From an uncultured Oscillospiraceae bacterium (GTDB lineage Bacteria; Bacillota; Clostridia; Oscillospirales; Oscillospiraceae), in assembly GCA_900769995.1 (NCBI GenBank), contig CAAGIT010000161.1, forward strand, positions 1-41,224: DNA of 41,224 bases, in the 5' to 3' direction. This document shows positions 23,939 to 31,530 of this stretch, in pieces (position 1 is the stretch's first letter; the number at the start of each line of letters is the position of its first letter). Both the position numbers and the translations under genes were made by a program. A model generated the notes under the pieces. That model was not told the origin of the DNA. It saw only the letters and a list, made by a program, of their open reading frames with translations, and did no database searches.

Positions 23939-25183
23939 ATGAGCCATGTGAGAGATATGTCCCTTGCCGAATACGGCAGAATGAAAATTGCGTGGGTGCG
24001 CGATTTTATGCCCGCATTGGTCGCGATTCGCGAGCGTTTTGAAAAGGAAAAGCCCTTTGCCGGCAAAAAGATCACCATGTCCATCCACATGGAGGCAAAA
24101 ACCGCGTTTTTAGCGCTCTGTTTAGCAGCCGGCGGTGCCGAAGTCCACGCCACGGGCTGCAATCCCCTGTCCACGCAGGATGATGTCGCGGCAGGTCTGG
24201 CCTCCATGGGTGTGGAAACCTATGCCATGCACGGGGTCAGTGCGGAGGAATATCAAGAACTGCTTGTTGAGGCGCTGTCGTGTCATCCCGATTTGATTAT
24301 TGACGATGGCGGTGACCTTTTAGACCTCCTGAGCGGCGATTATGCCCATTTGGGCGATAAGATCATCGGTGGTGCGGAGGAAACGACCACCGGCATCCAC
24401 CGTCTGTACGCCCGCGCTGCCGCAGGCGTGCTGCCGTTCCCGATGATGAACGTCAACGATGCCAAGTGCAAGCATTTTTACGACAACAAGTACGGCACGG
24501 GTCAGTCCGTGTGGGATTCCATCATGCACACGACCAACCTGCTCGTTGCGGGCAAGACCGTCGTTGTCGCGGGCTACGGCTACTGCGGACGCGGTGTTGC
24601 CATGCGCGCCAAGGGCATGGGCGCGGATGTGATCGTCACCGAGATCGACCCCATCAAGGCGCTGGAAGCCTCCATGGACGGCTGCCGCGTTATGACGATG
24701 GACGAGGCCGCACCGCAGGGCGATATTTTCGTCACCACCACCGGCTGCCGCGATGTCATTATCCGCCGCCACTTTGAGGTTATGAAAAACAATGCCTTCC
24801 TCTCCAACGCCGGCCACTTCAATGTCGAGGTCAACGGCGAGGAATTGGAGGCTATGGCGGTACGTGTATTCCGCCGCCGTCAGGATATTGTCGGCTATGA
24901 GCTGCCGGACGGCAGAATCCTGAACCTTCTCGCCGAGGGCAGACTGGTCAATCTCGCCTCCGGCAACGGTCACCCCGCAGAGATCATGGACACCAGCTTC
25001 TCCGTGCAGGCATTGTCGCTGGAGTATATGCTGAAAAACGGTGCCGGCTTGGACAAAAAGGTCTACGAGGTGCCGCAGGAGATCGACGAAGCGATCGCAT
25101 GGCTGAAGCTCGACGGTGCCGGCTTCCGCATCGACCGTCTGACGCCTGAGCAGGAAGCATACTTGTCCGACTGGCGCGTATAG
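23939..25183 (+). CDS. ahcY: Adenosylhomocysteinase (S-adenosylhomocysteine hydrolase)
   Basis: Splits S-adenosylhomocysteine into homocysteine and adenosine, recycling the product of methyltransferases. A 414-residue protein of the compact bacterial/archaeal form. Visible: SIHMEAKTA, the GGAEVHATGCNPLSTQDDVAA stretch in part, GGAEETTTGIHRL, NDAKCKHFYDNKYGTGQS (substrate and NAD contacts), the NAD loop GYGYCGRG (residues 212-219) and the terminal NLASGNGHP. All core motifs are present. Monocistronic, with its own promoter and terminator. Confidence 0.96.
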   Translation: MSHVRDMSLAEYGRMKIAWVRDFMPALVAIRERFEKEKPFAGKKITMSIHMEAKTAFLALCLAAGGAEVHATGCNPLSTQDDVAAGLASMGVETYAMHGVSAEEYQELLVEALSCHPDLIIDDGGDLLDLLSGDYAHLGDKIIGGAEETTTGIHRLYARAAAGVLPFPMMNVNDAKCKHFYDNKYGTGQSVWDSIMHTTNLLVAGKTVVVAGYGYCGRGVAMRAKGMGADVIVTEIDPIKALEASMDGCRVMTMDEAAPQGDIFVTTTGCRDVIIRRHFEVMKNNAFLSNAGHFNVEVNGEELEAMAVRVFRRRQDIVGYELPDGRILNLLAEGRLVNLASGNGHPAEIMDTSFSVQALSLEYMLKNGAGLDKKVYEVPQEIDEAIAWLKLDGAGFRIDRLTPEQEAYLSDWRV

Positions 25184-25190
25184 CAAGAAA

Positions 25191-25222
25191 TGAACCATCC
25201 GAAACGGATGGTTCATTTTTTT
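25191..25222. terminator. Terminator between ahcY and ydcF-like gene
   Basis: Stem TGAACCATCCG / CGGATGGTTCA with loop AAA (25191-25215), followed by T7. It begins 7 bases after ahcY. The reverse gene ends at 25221, so the hairpin may act for both. Confidence 0.93.
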
Positions 25223-25970
25223 AGCCAAAGATCAGTTCCGACCAAACGCCGACGATCTCGCGGACGAACATATTGGAAAAGAAGAACGGGTTTCTTGTAT
25301 GCGCGGGATAGCCCAACGCATCCACGCGCACGTCATCTGCAATCAGTGTTGCACGCAGAAGATGGTATTCCGAGGAGATGACCGCAATCCGTGTGGGTCG
25401 GATACCGAATTCCGCTTCAATAAGGTCGAGCGAAAAAGCGATGTTTTCCTGTGTGTTGGTCGAACGCTCCTCCATACGCAGGCGTTCGGGGGCAATGCCG
25501 CGGTCGAGCAGCCAGTTGTACATACACTGTGCCTCGGAAATATCCTCATTATTCCCCTGCCCACCCGAAAGAATCAGGATTGCTTCAGGATAGGCGTTCA
25601 GATAGGCCTCGGAAGCCTCCAGGCGTTCCCGCAAGGATTGGCTCGGCCTTGTGCCGTTCACACCCGCACCGAGGACAACCGCAAACTCGGCCTCAGGCAC
25701 TTCTGCGCCGTCCATATGTATGCCGATCCAAATCCCCGTGGCGATTCCAAGGGCAAACACCAAACTCAAACCGCAAATCATGATGCGGCGTGCCCATTTT
25801 GCCACACGCGGAAAACGTGCTTGCAATGCATCGAGCAGTCCAAACGCACAAATCGTCACTGCAATCGCGCAGAGCACAAAGCCTGAAAAGCGATACGCAA
25901 TCGACAGGAGGACAACGACCGCGCCAATGCCGCCGCAGATCAGCGCAGGAAGCCAATAGCGCCGTCTCAT
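25221..25970 (-). CDS. YdcF-family (DUF218) membrane protein
   Basis: A 249-residue protein with three N-terminal membrane helices (about 7-85) and an extracytoplasmic DUF218 domain. VVLGAGVNGTRPSQSLRERLEA, ILSGGQGNNEDISEA, EERSTNTQENIAFS and VISSEYHLLRA are the conserved boxes. DUF218 proteins include SanA and ElyC, linked to envelope integrity and lipid-carrier metabolism; the exact reaction is unknown. Its start overlaps the end of the M42 gene by 4 bases (ATGA), so they are co-transcribed. Confidence 0.9.
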   Translation of the reverse strand: MRRRYWLPALICGGIGAVVVLLSIAYRFSGFVLCAIAVTICAFGLLDALQARFPRVAKWARRIMICGLSLVFALGIATGIWIGIHMDGAEVPEAEFAVVLGAGVNGTRPSQSLRERLEASEAYLNAYPEAILILSGGQGNNEDISEAQCMYNWLLDRGIAPERLRMEERSTNTQENIAFSLDLIEAEFGIRPTRIAVISSEYHLLRATLIADDVRVDALGYPAHTRNPFFFSNMFVREIVGVWSELIFG

Positions 25971-27001
25971 GCGAAAATATAGCCCTTCAGGACACGCAGG
26001 GTATTCAGAACGCCGTCCTTGTGGCTGCGCTCATAGCCGTGCGAGGCATAAACGCCCGCACCGATCAGCCCGTGACGGAGGTCATAGCCCGCGCCCAAGG
26101 TTGCTTCGACATCGGAGCCATAGTGCGGATAGATGTCCACCGCATAGTCGGCGTTTTCCTTTTGCGCGGCGGCAATGAGCTTCTTCACGACCTCATACGA
26201 ATACGGGCCGCCCGAATCCTTCGCGCAGATGGAAACCTGCCGTTCCGTACACTCCAGACCGTCGCCCACGCAGCCCATATCCACCGAAATTGCCTCCGTC
26301 ACACCGGCAGGAACCGATGCGCTGCCGCCGTGACCAACCTCCTCATAGACCGTCACATGGACATAGACACGGCGTTCCGGGGTCAGATTTTCGTCGCGCA
26401 GGAATTTTGCAAAGCCCAGCAGGATCCCCACCGACAGCTTGTCATCCAAAAACCGGCTCTTGATATAGCCCGAGGCCGTTACGCGGGTACGCGGCTCAAA
26501 GCAGACAAAATCTCCGACGGAAATGCCCAGCTTTTTTACATCGTCTGCGCTCTGCACACATTCATCCAGGACAACCTCCATCGCATCAAATTTGCGCTTG
26601 GTGTCGCTATAGTCGCCGTTGACGTGAATGGAGGCATTGCAAAGCTGCAGGGTGCCCTCATAGCTGCCGTTAAACTTGGTCACAACGCGGCAGTTTTCCG
26701 CTTCGGCGTTGTTCGCATTCATGCCGCCGACATTTACGATCCGCAGTCTGCCGTTGCCCTTGATCTCGGCCACCATGCCGCCGAGGGTGTCCGCGTGTGC
26801 TTCGAGCAGGAGTGCGTCCTCTGCGTTTTTGCCGCCGAGGTCAACGAGAATGCCGCCCTTGTTCGTGCGTTTGGCGGCAAAGCCGAGTGCCGAAAACTCC
26901 CGCAAAACATATTCCTCTGCCGCGGCGGTATAACCGGTCGGGCTGTCGATCGCCAATAATTCCACGGTCTTTTCCACCGCGAAGTTTACATAATTTTCCA
27001 T
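25967..27001 (-). CDS. M42-family metallopeptidase (glutamyl/deblocking aminopeptidase type)
   Basis: A 344-residue cytoplasmic aminopeptidase. Metal and catalytic motifs are all seen: LLEAHADTLGG (His, Asp), KSRFLDDKLSVG (bridging Asp), VYEEVGHGG (catalytic Glu and ligand), ISVDMG and the terminal ASHGYERSH. Length is normal, so the gene is intact. AGGAGG precedes ATG 27001. The first 105 bases (26897-27001) are duplicated at 27674-27778 upstream, and the DNA between the copies carries an AT-rich ORF and an inverted-repeat element. Confidence 0.94.
   Translation of the reverse strand: MENYVNFAVEKTVELLAIDSPTGYTAAAEEYVLREFSALGFAAKRTNKGGILVDLGGKNAEDALLLEAHADTLGGMVAEIKGNGRLRIVNVGGMNANNAEAENCRVVTKFNGSYEGTLQLCNASIHVNGDYSDTKRKFDAMEVVLDECVQSADDVKKLGISVGDFVCFEPRTRVTASGYIKSRFLDDKLSVGILLGFAKFLRDENLTPERRVYVHVTVYEEVGHGGSASVPAGVTEAISVDMGCVGDGLECTERQVSICAKDSGGPYSYEVVKKLIAAAQKENADYAVDIYPHYGSDVEATLGAGYDLRHGLIGAGVYASHGYERSHKDGVLNTLRVLKGYIFA
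26897..27001 (-). repeat. 105-bp direct repeat, functional copy (5' end of M42 gene)
   Basis: Matches 27674-27778 with only two mismatches. The similarity ends exactly at the start codon on one side and within codon 35 on the other. Confidence 0.95.
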
Positions 27002-27033
27002 AATGTTCCTCCTGTCTTTCTTATTGCGGCAGT

Positions 27034-27447
27034 TTACGGAACTCTGCCTTTGTTATTCACTTCATTTGCGATCGCATCTGAATATGAATCAAGTTTTACT
27101 CCGTTGTCCAAAGTTGAATTCTTGCGAAATTGTATTCTAAATACAGTGGACTTTGAAAAAACGCCACAACTTATTTTAATGCCGTTGATTTTACAAAGCA
27201 GAATAGCCTCATCAATCAACATATCTTTATAATCACTGCTGTTTTCAGTGAATTCTTCTGCGCTGTTATAAGAAAAACCTCTTTTTTCATCATATATATC
27301 GCCAAATTCCTGTATAACAATTCCTTCTATCAGTATGCCGTTTTTTGACAATATGGACATTGTAGCATTGATATCAATTACACCATCATCATGAAAATCA
27401 TAGCTGTTTAATTGATACTCTCCCTTGTCATAAATCATTTTTTGCAT
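27034..27447 (-). CDS. Hypothetical protein, AT-rich and foreign-looking
   Basis: A 137-residue soluble, acidic protein with no motif I recognise; it begins MQKMIYDKGEYQLNSYDFHD. Codons such as AAT, ATA and AAA are frequent, in sharp contrast with the GC-rich genes on each side, which points to recent acquisition. GGAGG stands about 12 bases before the ATG, so translation is plausible. It ends 32 bases before the M42 start and reads in the same direction. It lies between the two copies of the 105-bp M42 repeat. Possible kinds include an immunity-like or phage-derived small protein, but nothing in the sequence decides this. Confidence 0.65.
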   Translation of the reverse strand: MQKMIYDKGEYQLNSYDFHDDGVIDINATMSILSKNGILIEGIVIQEFGDIYDEKRGFSYNSAEEFTENSSDYKDMLIDEAILLCKINGIKISCGVFSKSTVFRIQFRKNSTLDNGVKLDSYSDAIANEVNNKGRVP

Positions 27448-27522
27448 AGTATCTTGATTTCCTCCCGAGTTTATAGTGATAGGATAGGGTTGTCGCGGGG
27501 GCGCTGCAGGTGTCGGCTCCTA

Positions 27523-27657
27523 TGGACAAAGTGAACAGTGAATGACAAATTGGGAACAGCGAACAAGTGATGTGTGCGCTCCGCACATGTTTTATATTCG
27601 TCTGCAAAGCGGATACATTCGTTATTCACCCTTCACCGTTCACTTTTCTCTGGACAA
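27523..27657. mobile_element. Small inverted-repeat (MITE-like) element
   Basis: Imperfect terminal inverted repeats AAAGTGAACAGTGAA (from 27528) and TTCACCGTTCACTTT (to 27646) enclose about 90 bases without coding capacity. Inside are two small hairpins, GTGTGCGCTCCGCACA (27572-27587) and a CGTCTGCAAAGCGG region. TGGACAA occurs on both sides (27523-27529 and 27651-27657), as expected of a target duplication. No transposase is present. Confidence 0.6.
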
Positions 27658-27778
27658 GATGTCCGTGTCCTTTCTCCCGCAAAACATATTCCTCTGCCGC
27701 GGCGGTATAACCGGTCGGGCTGTCGATCGCCAATAATTCCACGGTCTTTTCCACCGCAAAGTTTACATAATTCTCCAT
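27626..27778 (-). pseudogene. Truncated 5' fragment of the M42 peptidase gene
   Basis: From ATG 27778 the first 35 codons are nearly identical to the intact M42 gene (105-bp repeat at 27674-27778). The frame then leaves the homology and ends at 27626 after 50 residues. It keeps a ribosome-site-like AAGGACGG and a possible -10 box (27836-27831) upstream, suggesting it is the original 5' end of the locus, cut off from the rest. Confidence 0.88.
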
Positions 27779-27830
27779 GTCGTATTCCGTCCTTCCTATG
27801 GTAATAGCGAAATTCGAGGTCTGTTCTCCC

Positions 27831-27836
27831 ATTATA
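27831..27836 (-). promoter_or_regulatory. Possible -10 box upstream of the M42 locus
   Basis: Perfect TATAAT on the reverse strand, 52 bases before the truncated M42 start, without a convincing -35 at 16-18 bp. It may now drive the fragment, the AT-rich ORF, M42 and ydcF-like genes as one transcript. Confidence 0.4.
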
Positions 27837-27858
27837 ACACATCGCACGAAAAAATCAT

Positions 27859-27902
27859 AGCAAAAACCGCAAGTCGACGGAAAGTGACCTGCGGTTTTTG
27901 CT
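27859..27902 (-). terminator. Terminator of thrS
   Basis: Long stem with arms AGCAAAAACCGCA (27859-27871) and TGCGGTTTTTGCT (27890-27902) starting 9 bases after the thrS stop; T-rich sequence (GATTTTTT) follows on the reverse strand. Confidence 0.85.
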
Positions 27903-27911
27903 ATTTTTTAA

Positions 27912-29702
27912 TCACTTCTTGGACTTTGTTGCGATCTCCATCAGGCACTTTGCCATGAATTCCTCGGGGGTCATCGCGCCGAGATCCTCACCGCCGCGGG
28001 TGCGGACGGAAACCGTGCCGTTTTCGATGTCGCGGTCGCCGACGACCAGCATATACGGGATCTTCTGAAGCTGTGCTTCGCGGATCTTGTAGCCGAGCTT
28101 TTCACTGCGGTAGTCGCCCTCGGAGCGGATACCGGCGGCCTCAAGCTTTTCGACCAGCGCCTTCGTATAGTCGTGGGCGCGGTCGGTGATGGGCAGCACC
28201 TTCACCTGCGTCGGCATCATCCACAGCGGCAGAGCGCCGGCATACTTTTCAATCAGGTAAGCCAGCGTGCGCTCGTAGCAGCCGAGGCTGGTGCGGTGGA
28301 TGATATACGGACGGCGCTTTTTGCCGTCGACATCCGTGTATTCCATGTCAAACTGCTCCGCCAAAAGCTGATCGACCTGGATGGTGACAATGGTATCCTC
28401 CTTGCCGAACACGTTCTTATACTGAATGTCGAGCTTCGGGCCGTAGAAGGCTGCCTCGCCGATACCGATGGTGTAGTTCACGCCGAGGTCATCGAGGATC
28501 TTACCCATGATGGACTGTGCCTCATCCCACTGCTCCGGTGTGCCGATATACTTTTCCCTGTTGTTCGGATCCCACTGCGAGAAGCGGAAGGTGCAGTCCT
28601 CAAGCATACCAACCGTGTCCAGAGCATATTTTGCCAGCTCCAGGCAGCCCTTAAATTCCTCCTCCAACTGCTCCGGACGGAGGATGAGGTGACCCTCGGA
28701 GATGGTGAACTGGCGCACACGGATCAAGCCGTGCATTTCGCCGGAGTCCTCGTTGCGGAACAGGGTGGACGTCTCGCCCAGACGCATCGGCAGATCGCGG
28801 TAGCTGCGCGCACGGTTCAGGAAGACCTGATACTGGAACGGGCACGTCATCGGACGCAGGGCAAAGCACTCCTTGCCGTCCTCATCGGGGTCGCCCATGA
28901 CGAACATACCCTCGCGGTAGTGATCCCAGTGACCGGAGATCTTGTAAAGGTCGCTCTTTGCCATAAGCGGGGTCTTGGTCAGAAGGTAGCCGCGCTTCTG
29001 CTCCTCGTCCTCGATCCAGCGCTGGAGGAGCTGGATGACGCGTGCGCCCTTCGGCAAAAGGATCGGCAGACCCTGACCGATGGTTTCAACAGTGGTGAAG
29101 AATTCCAGCTCACGACCCAGCTTGTTATGGTCGCGCTTGCGTGCTTCCTCCTGCTTTTGCAGGTATTCTTCCAGCTCGTCCTTGGTCGGGAAGGCGACAC
29201 CGTAGATTCTTTGCAGCATTTTACGCTTGCTGTCGCCGCGCCAGTAAGCACCGCAGCACTGCGTGAGCTTAAAGCCGTTGTGCTTGATGCGTCCGGTGTG
29301 ATCCAGATGCGGGCCGGCACAGAGATCCGTAAATTCGCCCTGCGTATAGAATGAAATCACGGCATCCTCGGGCAGATCGTTGATCAGCTCGACCTTGTAA
29401 GGCTCGCCGAGGGATTCCATATAGGCGACGGCCTCCGCACGCGGCTTCTCACTGCGTTCCAGACGCAGACGTTCCTTGCAGATCTTCTTCATCTCGGCCT
29501 CGATCGCGTCAATGTGCTCCTGCGTAAAGGAAAAGTCGGAATCAAAGTCGTAGTAGAAGCCGTTGTCGATCGACGGGCCGATGGCAAGCTTGACCTGCGG
29601 ATACAGGCGCTTGACCGCCTGCGCCATGACATGAGAGCAGGTGTGCCAATAGGTTTTGCGATAGCTTTCGTTTTCAAAGGTGTACAGATTTTCTTCGGAC
29701 AT
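27912..29702 (-). CDS. thrS: Threonyl-tRNA synthetase lacking the N-terminal TGS domain
   Basis: Charges tRNA-Thr. A 596-residue class II synthetase. It begins directly with the editing-domain region (TCSHVMAQAVKRLYP, about residue 20), then DLCAGPHLDHTG, and the catalytic core with motif 2 (LGETSTLFRNEDSGEMHGLIRVRQF in part), motif 3 (IHRTSLGCYERTLAYLIE) and the anticodon-binding domain (LPITDRAHDY, YRSEKLGYKIREAQ, YMLVVGDRD). The roughly 60-residue TGS domain typical of the family is absent, as known for some clostridial enzymes. ATG 29702 has GAAGGAGG upstream; the longer frame runs into the T-box terminator. Confidence 0.96.
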   Translation of the reverse strand: MSEENLYTFENESYRKTYWHTCSHVMAQAVKRLYPQVKLAIGPSIDNGFYYDFDSDFSFTQEHIDAIEAEMKKICKERLRLERSEKPRAEAVAYMESLGEPYKVELINDLPEDAVISFYTQGEFTDLCAGPHLDHTGRIKHNGFKLTQCCGAYWRGDSKRKMLQRIYGVAFPTKDELEEYLQKQEEARKRDHNKLGRELEFFTTVETIGQGLPILLPKGARVIQLLQRWIEDEEQKRGYLLTKTPLMAKSDLYKISGHWDHYREGMFVMGDPDEDGKECFALRPMTCPFQYQVFLNRARSYRDLPMRLGETSTLFRNEDSGEMHGLIRVRQFTISEGHLILRPEQLEEEFKGCLELAKYALDTVGMLEDCTFRFSQWDPNNREKYIGTPEQWDEAQSIMGKILDDLGVNYTIGIGEAAFYGPKLDIQYKNVFGKEDTIVTIQVDQLLAEQFDMEYTDVDGKKRRPYIIHRTSLGCYERTLAYLIEKYAGALPLWMMPTQVKVLPITDRAHDYTKALVEKLEAAGIRSEGDYRSEKLGYKIREAQLQKIPYMLVVGDRDIENGTVSVRTRGGEDLGAMTPEEFMAKCLMEIATKSKK

Positions 29703-29736
29703 GGTATTTCCTCCTTCGTTAATGAGGGGTAATAAA

Positions 29737-30028
29737 CAAAAAATCACCCCTGAATGATTCAGGGGTGAGAAATGAACATCCCACGGTTCCACCCTGCTTG
29801 CAGTGTCCGGCCGAAAAAAGTGCTTTCTTACGGAAACTGCCGCTCGTTTGCGCGGTAACGGACGCCACCGTTTTTGCCTACTGAATTCAGCAAAACAGCT
29901 CGGAAGTGGTTCGGGCTCAAGGTTCTGCGGGAGCTTGCACCAACCGCTCCTTCTCTGTGCAGATTACCGCTGAGCTTTTTCTTCGTCAAAGCCTTTGATC
30001 CTATGAAAAGAAGCGTTTTTTGCTTCTT
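29737..30028 (-). promoter_or_regulatory. T-box riboswitch of thrS (tRNA-Thr sensing)
   Basis: The reverse strand carries the T-box sequence AGGGTGGAACCGTGG (29795-29781), followed by the terminator stem CACCCCTGAA / TTCAGGGGTG (29767-29745) and T6. Upstream are the AGTAGG...ACGG...CCGTTA stem III region and the Stem I parts CGGTTGGTGC and GAACC. The likely specifier is ACC (29910-29908), a Thr codon, followed by a purine as is usual. Uncharged tRNA-Thr would stabilise the antiterminator and raise thrS expression. This leader explains most of the 617-base gap between thrS and the 3D gene. Confidence 0.94.
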
Positions 30029-30035
30029 CCCACAC

Positions 30036-30064
30036 AATATAGCACTTTTTTATGCGGTTGTCAA
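30036..30064 (-). promoter_or_regulatory. Promoter of the thrS T-box leader
   Basis: Reverse-strand TTGACA (30064-30059), a 17-bp spacer and TATATT (30041-30036). Confidence 0.88.
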
Positions 30065-30218
30065 TCGGTTTCTTATTATGGCGATTATGTTAACTAATTT
30101 GTAACCTTTCCACAAGATGTAGTGCGTATTTTATGCCATTGCCGTCTATATTGTTCAAAATCCCTGTTTACATAATTGCTCAAAAAGTTCCCGTTATTCC
30201 GCAAAAACAAGAAAAAGC

Positions 30219-30246
30219 TTGACAAATTCGAAAAAAATGTTATAAT
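30219..30246 (+). promoter_or_regulatory. Promoter of the 3D-domain protein gene
   Basis: TTGACA (30219-30224), a 16-bp spacer and TATAAT (30241-30246). Just downstream, GTTAC-AATATA-GTAAC (30256-30271) is an inverted repeat near the expected transcription start. Confidence 0.85.
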
Positions 30247-30319
30247 TGAAGCATCGTTACAATATAGTAACAATAGTTTCTGTTATGAAACCAACCACTA
30301 TGGAAAGGAGGATACTCTG

Positions 30320-31468
30320 ATGCACAGAACGAAAAAACAGAAAAATCGTCCGCGCAGTTGGCTGCGCCGAACGGTTGCTGTGGCCGCGATGGTGTCTATT
30401 GTGGCGCTCCTGCTGTCGCAGTCTGTTTTTGCACAGAACAGCTATGTCATCACCGATGGTGATAACGTAACGGTTCACCAGTCCTTCAGCACCGATCCGG
30501 ATGTAGTTTTGGATGAAGCGGGGATCGAGCTGAGCGAGGAGGATACCTACACCACGACCTATAACGAGGACGGTGTCGGCAACATCGACATCCAGCGGAT
30601 GCAGATGATCACCGTCACCTACCATGGCAGCCGCAGTGTGATCGGCACCTATGGCGAAACGATCGAAAGCCTGCTTACGCGTATGGATATCACGCTCGGC
30701 AAGAACGATGTGCTCTCCTGCAAGCGCGAAGCCCTGACCTATGACGGCATGGATGTCGAAATCATCGAACGCGTTGTTGAGATCACGGAGAATGACGTGA
30801 TCGTCCCCCATGAAACCAAGTATTTTGAAGATCCCGAATTGGATCCCGATGCCGAACTGGTACTGGTCGAGGGTGAAGACGGTGCCATTCATTACACCAC
30901 GCAGGTCATCTATGAAAACGGCAAGGAAGTCTCCCGCGAGGTCATCGACGAAGTCGTGCTGGCGGAGCCGACCACAAAGCTGGTCATCTGCGGCATAGAC
31001 CGCGCCATTACCGAGCAGCCCGACGAGCCGGATCATCTGGTGCAGAACAATGCGAACAGCACTTCGAGCGAAAGCACCACCGTGCCGAGCGAAAGCGGCG
31101 ACCAACCTCTGGCAGGCGGTTCCGGCACGGTTGGTAACGGCGTGATCACCACCTCTACCGGCACGACCTATACTTACACCGACGTTTTGACCGTCAGTGC
31201 AACGGCTTATTCCTGCGAGGGCTACACCGGCTATACCTACAGCGGTACGGTTGCCCGTGTCGGTGCCATCGCCGTTGACCCGAAGGTCATTCCGCTCGGA
31301 ACCAAGATGTACATCGTTTCCAACGACGGACAGTATGTCTATGGCTACTGTGTCGCTGAGGACATCGGCGGCGGTATCAAGGGCAATCGTGTCGATCTGT
31401 ATTTCGACACCTTCGACGAATGCTGGCAGTTCGGTGTCCGCACCTGCACGGTCTACATTCTCGGCTAA
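30320..31468 (+). CDS. Cell-wall protein with G5 and 3D domains (YabE/Rpf-like)
   Basis: A 382-residue exported protein. Basic N-terminus and membrane/signal segment (about 17-37), then a DUF348-like ubiquitin-fold repeat region (about 45-155, with VTVHQSFSTDPDVVLDEAG), a G5-type domain (about 165-225), a Ser/Thr/Gly linker, and a C-terminal 3D domain (from about 292) with TAYSCEGYTG, IAVDPKVIPLGTKMYI, AEDIGGGIKGNRVDLYF. The 3D domain has the MltA-like lytic fold with conserved Asp residues. YabE-type proteins are thought to remodel peptidoglycan. ATG 30320 is taken because AAGGAGG lies upstream; the longer frame runs through the promoter. Confidence 0.9.
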   Translation: MHRTKKQKNRPRSWLRRTVAVAAMVSIVALLLSQSVFAQNSYVITDGDNVTVHQSFSTDPDVVLDEAGIELSEEDTYTTTYNEDGVGNIDIQRMQMITVTYHGSRSVIGTYGETIESLLTRMDITLGKNDVLSCKREALTYDGMDVEIIERVVEITENDVIVPHETKYFEDPELDPDAELVLVEGEDGAIHYTTQVIYENGKEVSREVIDEVVLAEPTTKLVICGIDRAITEQPDEPDHLVQNNANSTSSESTTVPSESGDQPLAGGSGTVGNGVITTSTGTTYTYTDVLTVSATAYSCEGYTGYTYSGTVARVGAIAVDPKVIPLGTKMYIVSNDGQYVYGYCVAEDIGGGIKGNRVDLYFDTFDECWQFGVRTCTVYILG

Positions 31469-31480
31469 TAACACAAACTG

Positions 31481-31514
31481 AGGGAGCACGTTTCTCCGGA
31501 AACGTGCTCCCTTA
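31481..31514 (+). terminator. Terminator after the 3D-domain gene
   Basis: Stem AGGGAGCACGTTT / AAACGTGCTCCCT around CTCCGG, 12 bases after the stop. T-run weak (CTTAG), so it may act for the reverse gene ending at 31531 as well. Confidence 0.8.
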
Positions 31515-31530
31515 GTCTGTCACTTGTTTT

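Noticed and set aside
30176..30319. Longer N-terminus for the 3D-domain protein
   Set aside because: The extra frame runs through the TTGACA/TATAAT promoter and the palindrome; AAGGAGG before ATG 30320 marks the real start.
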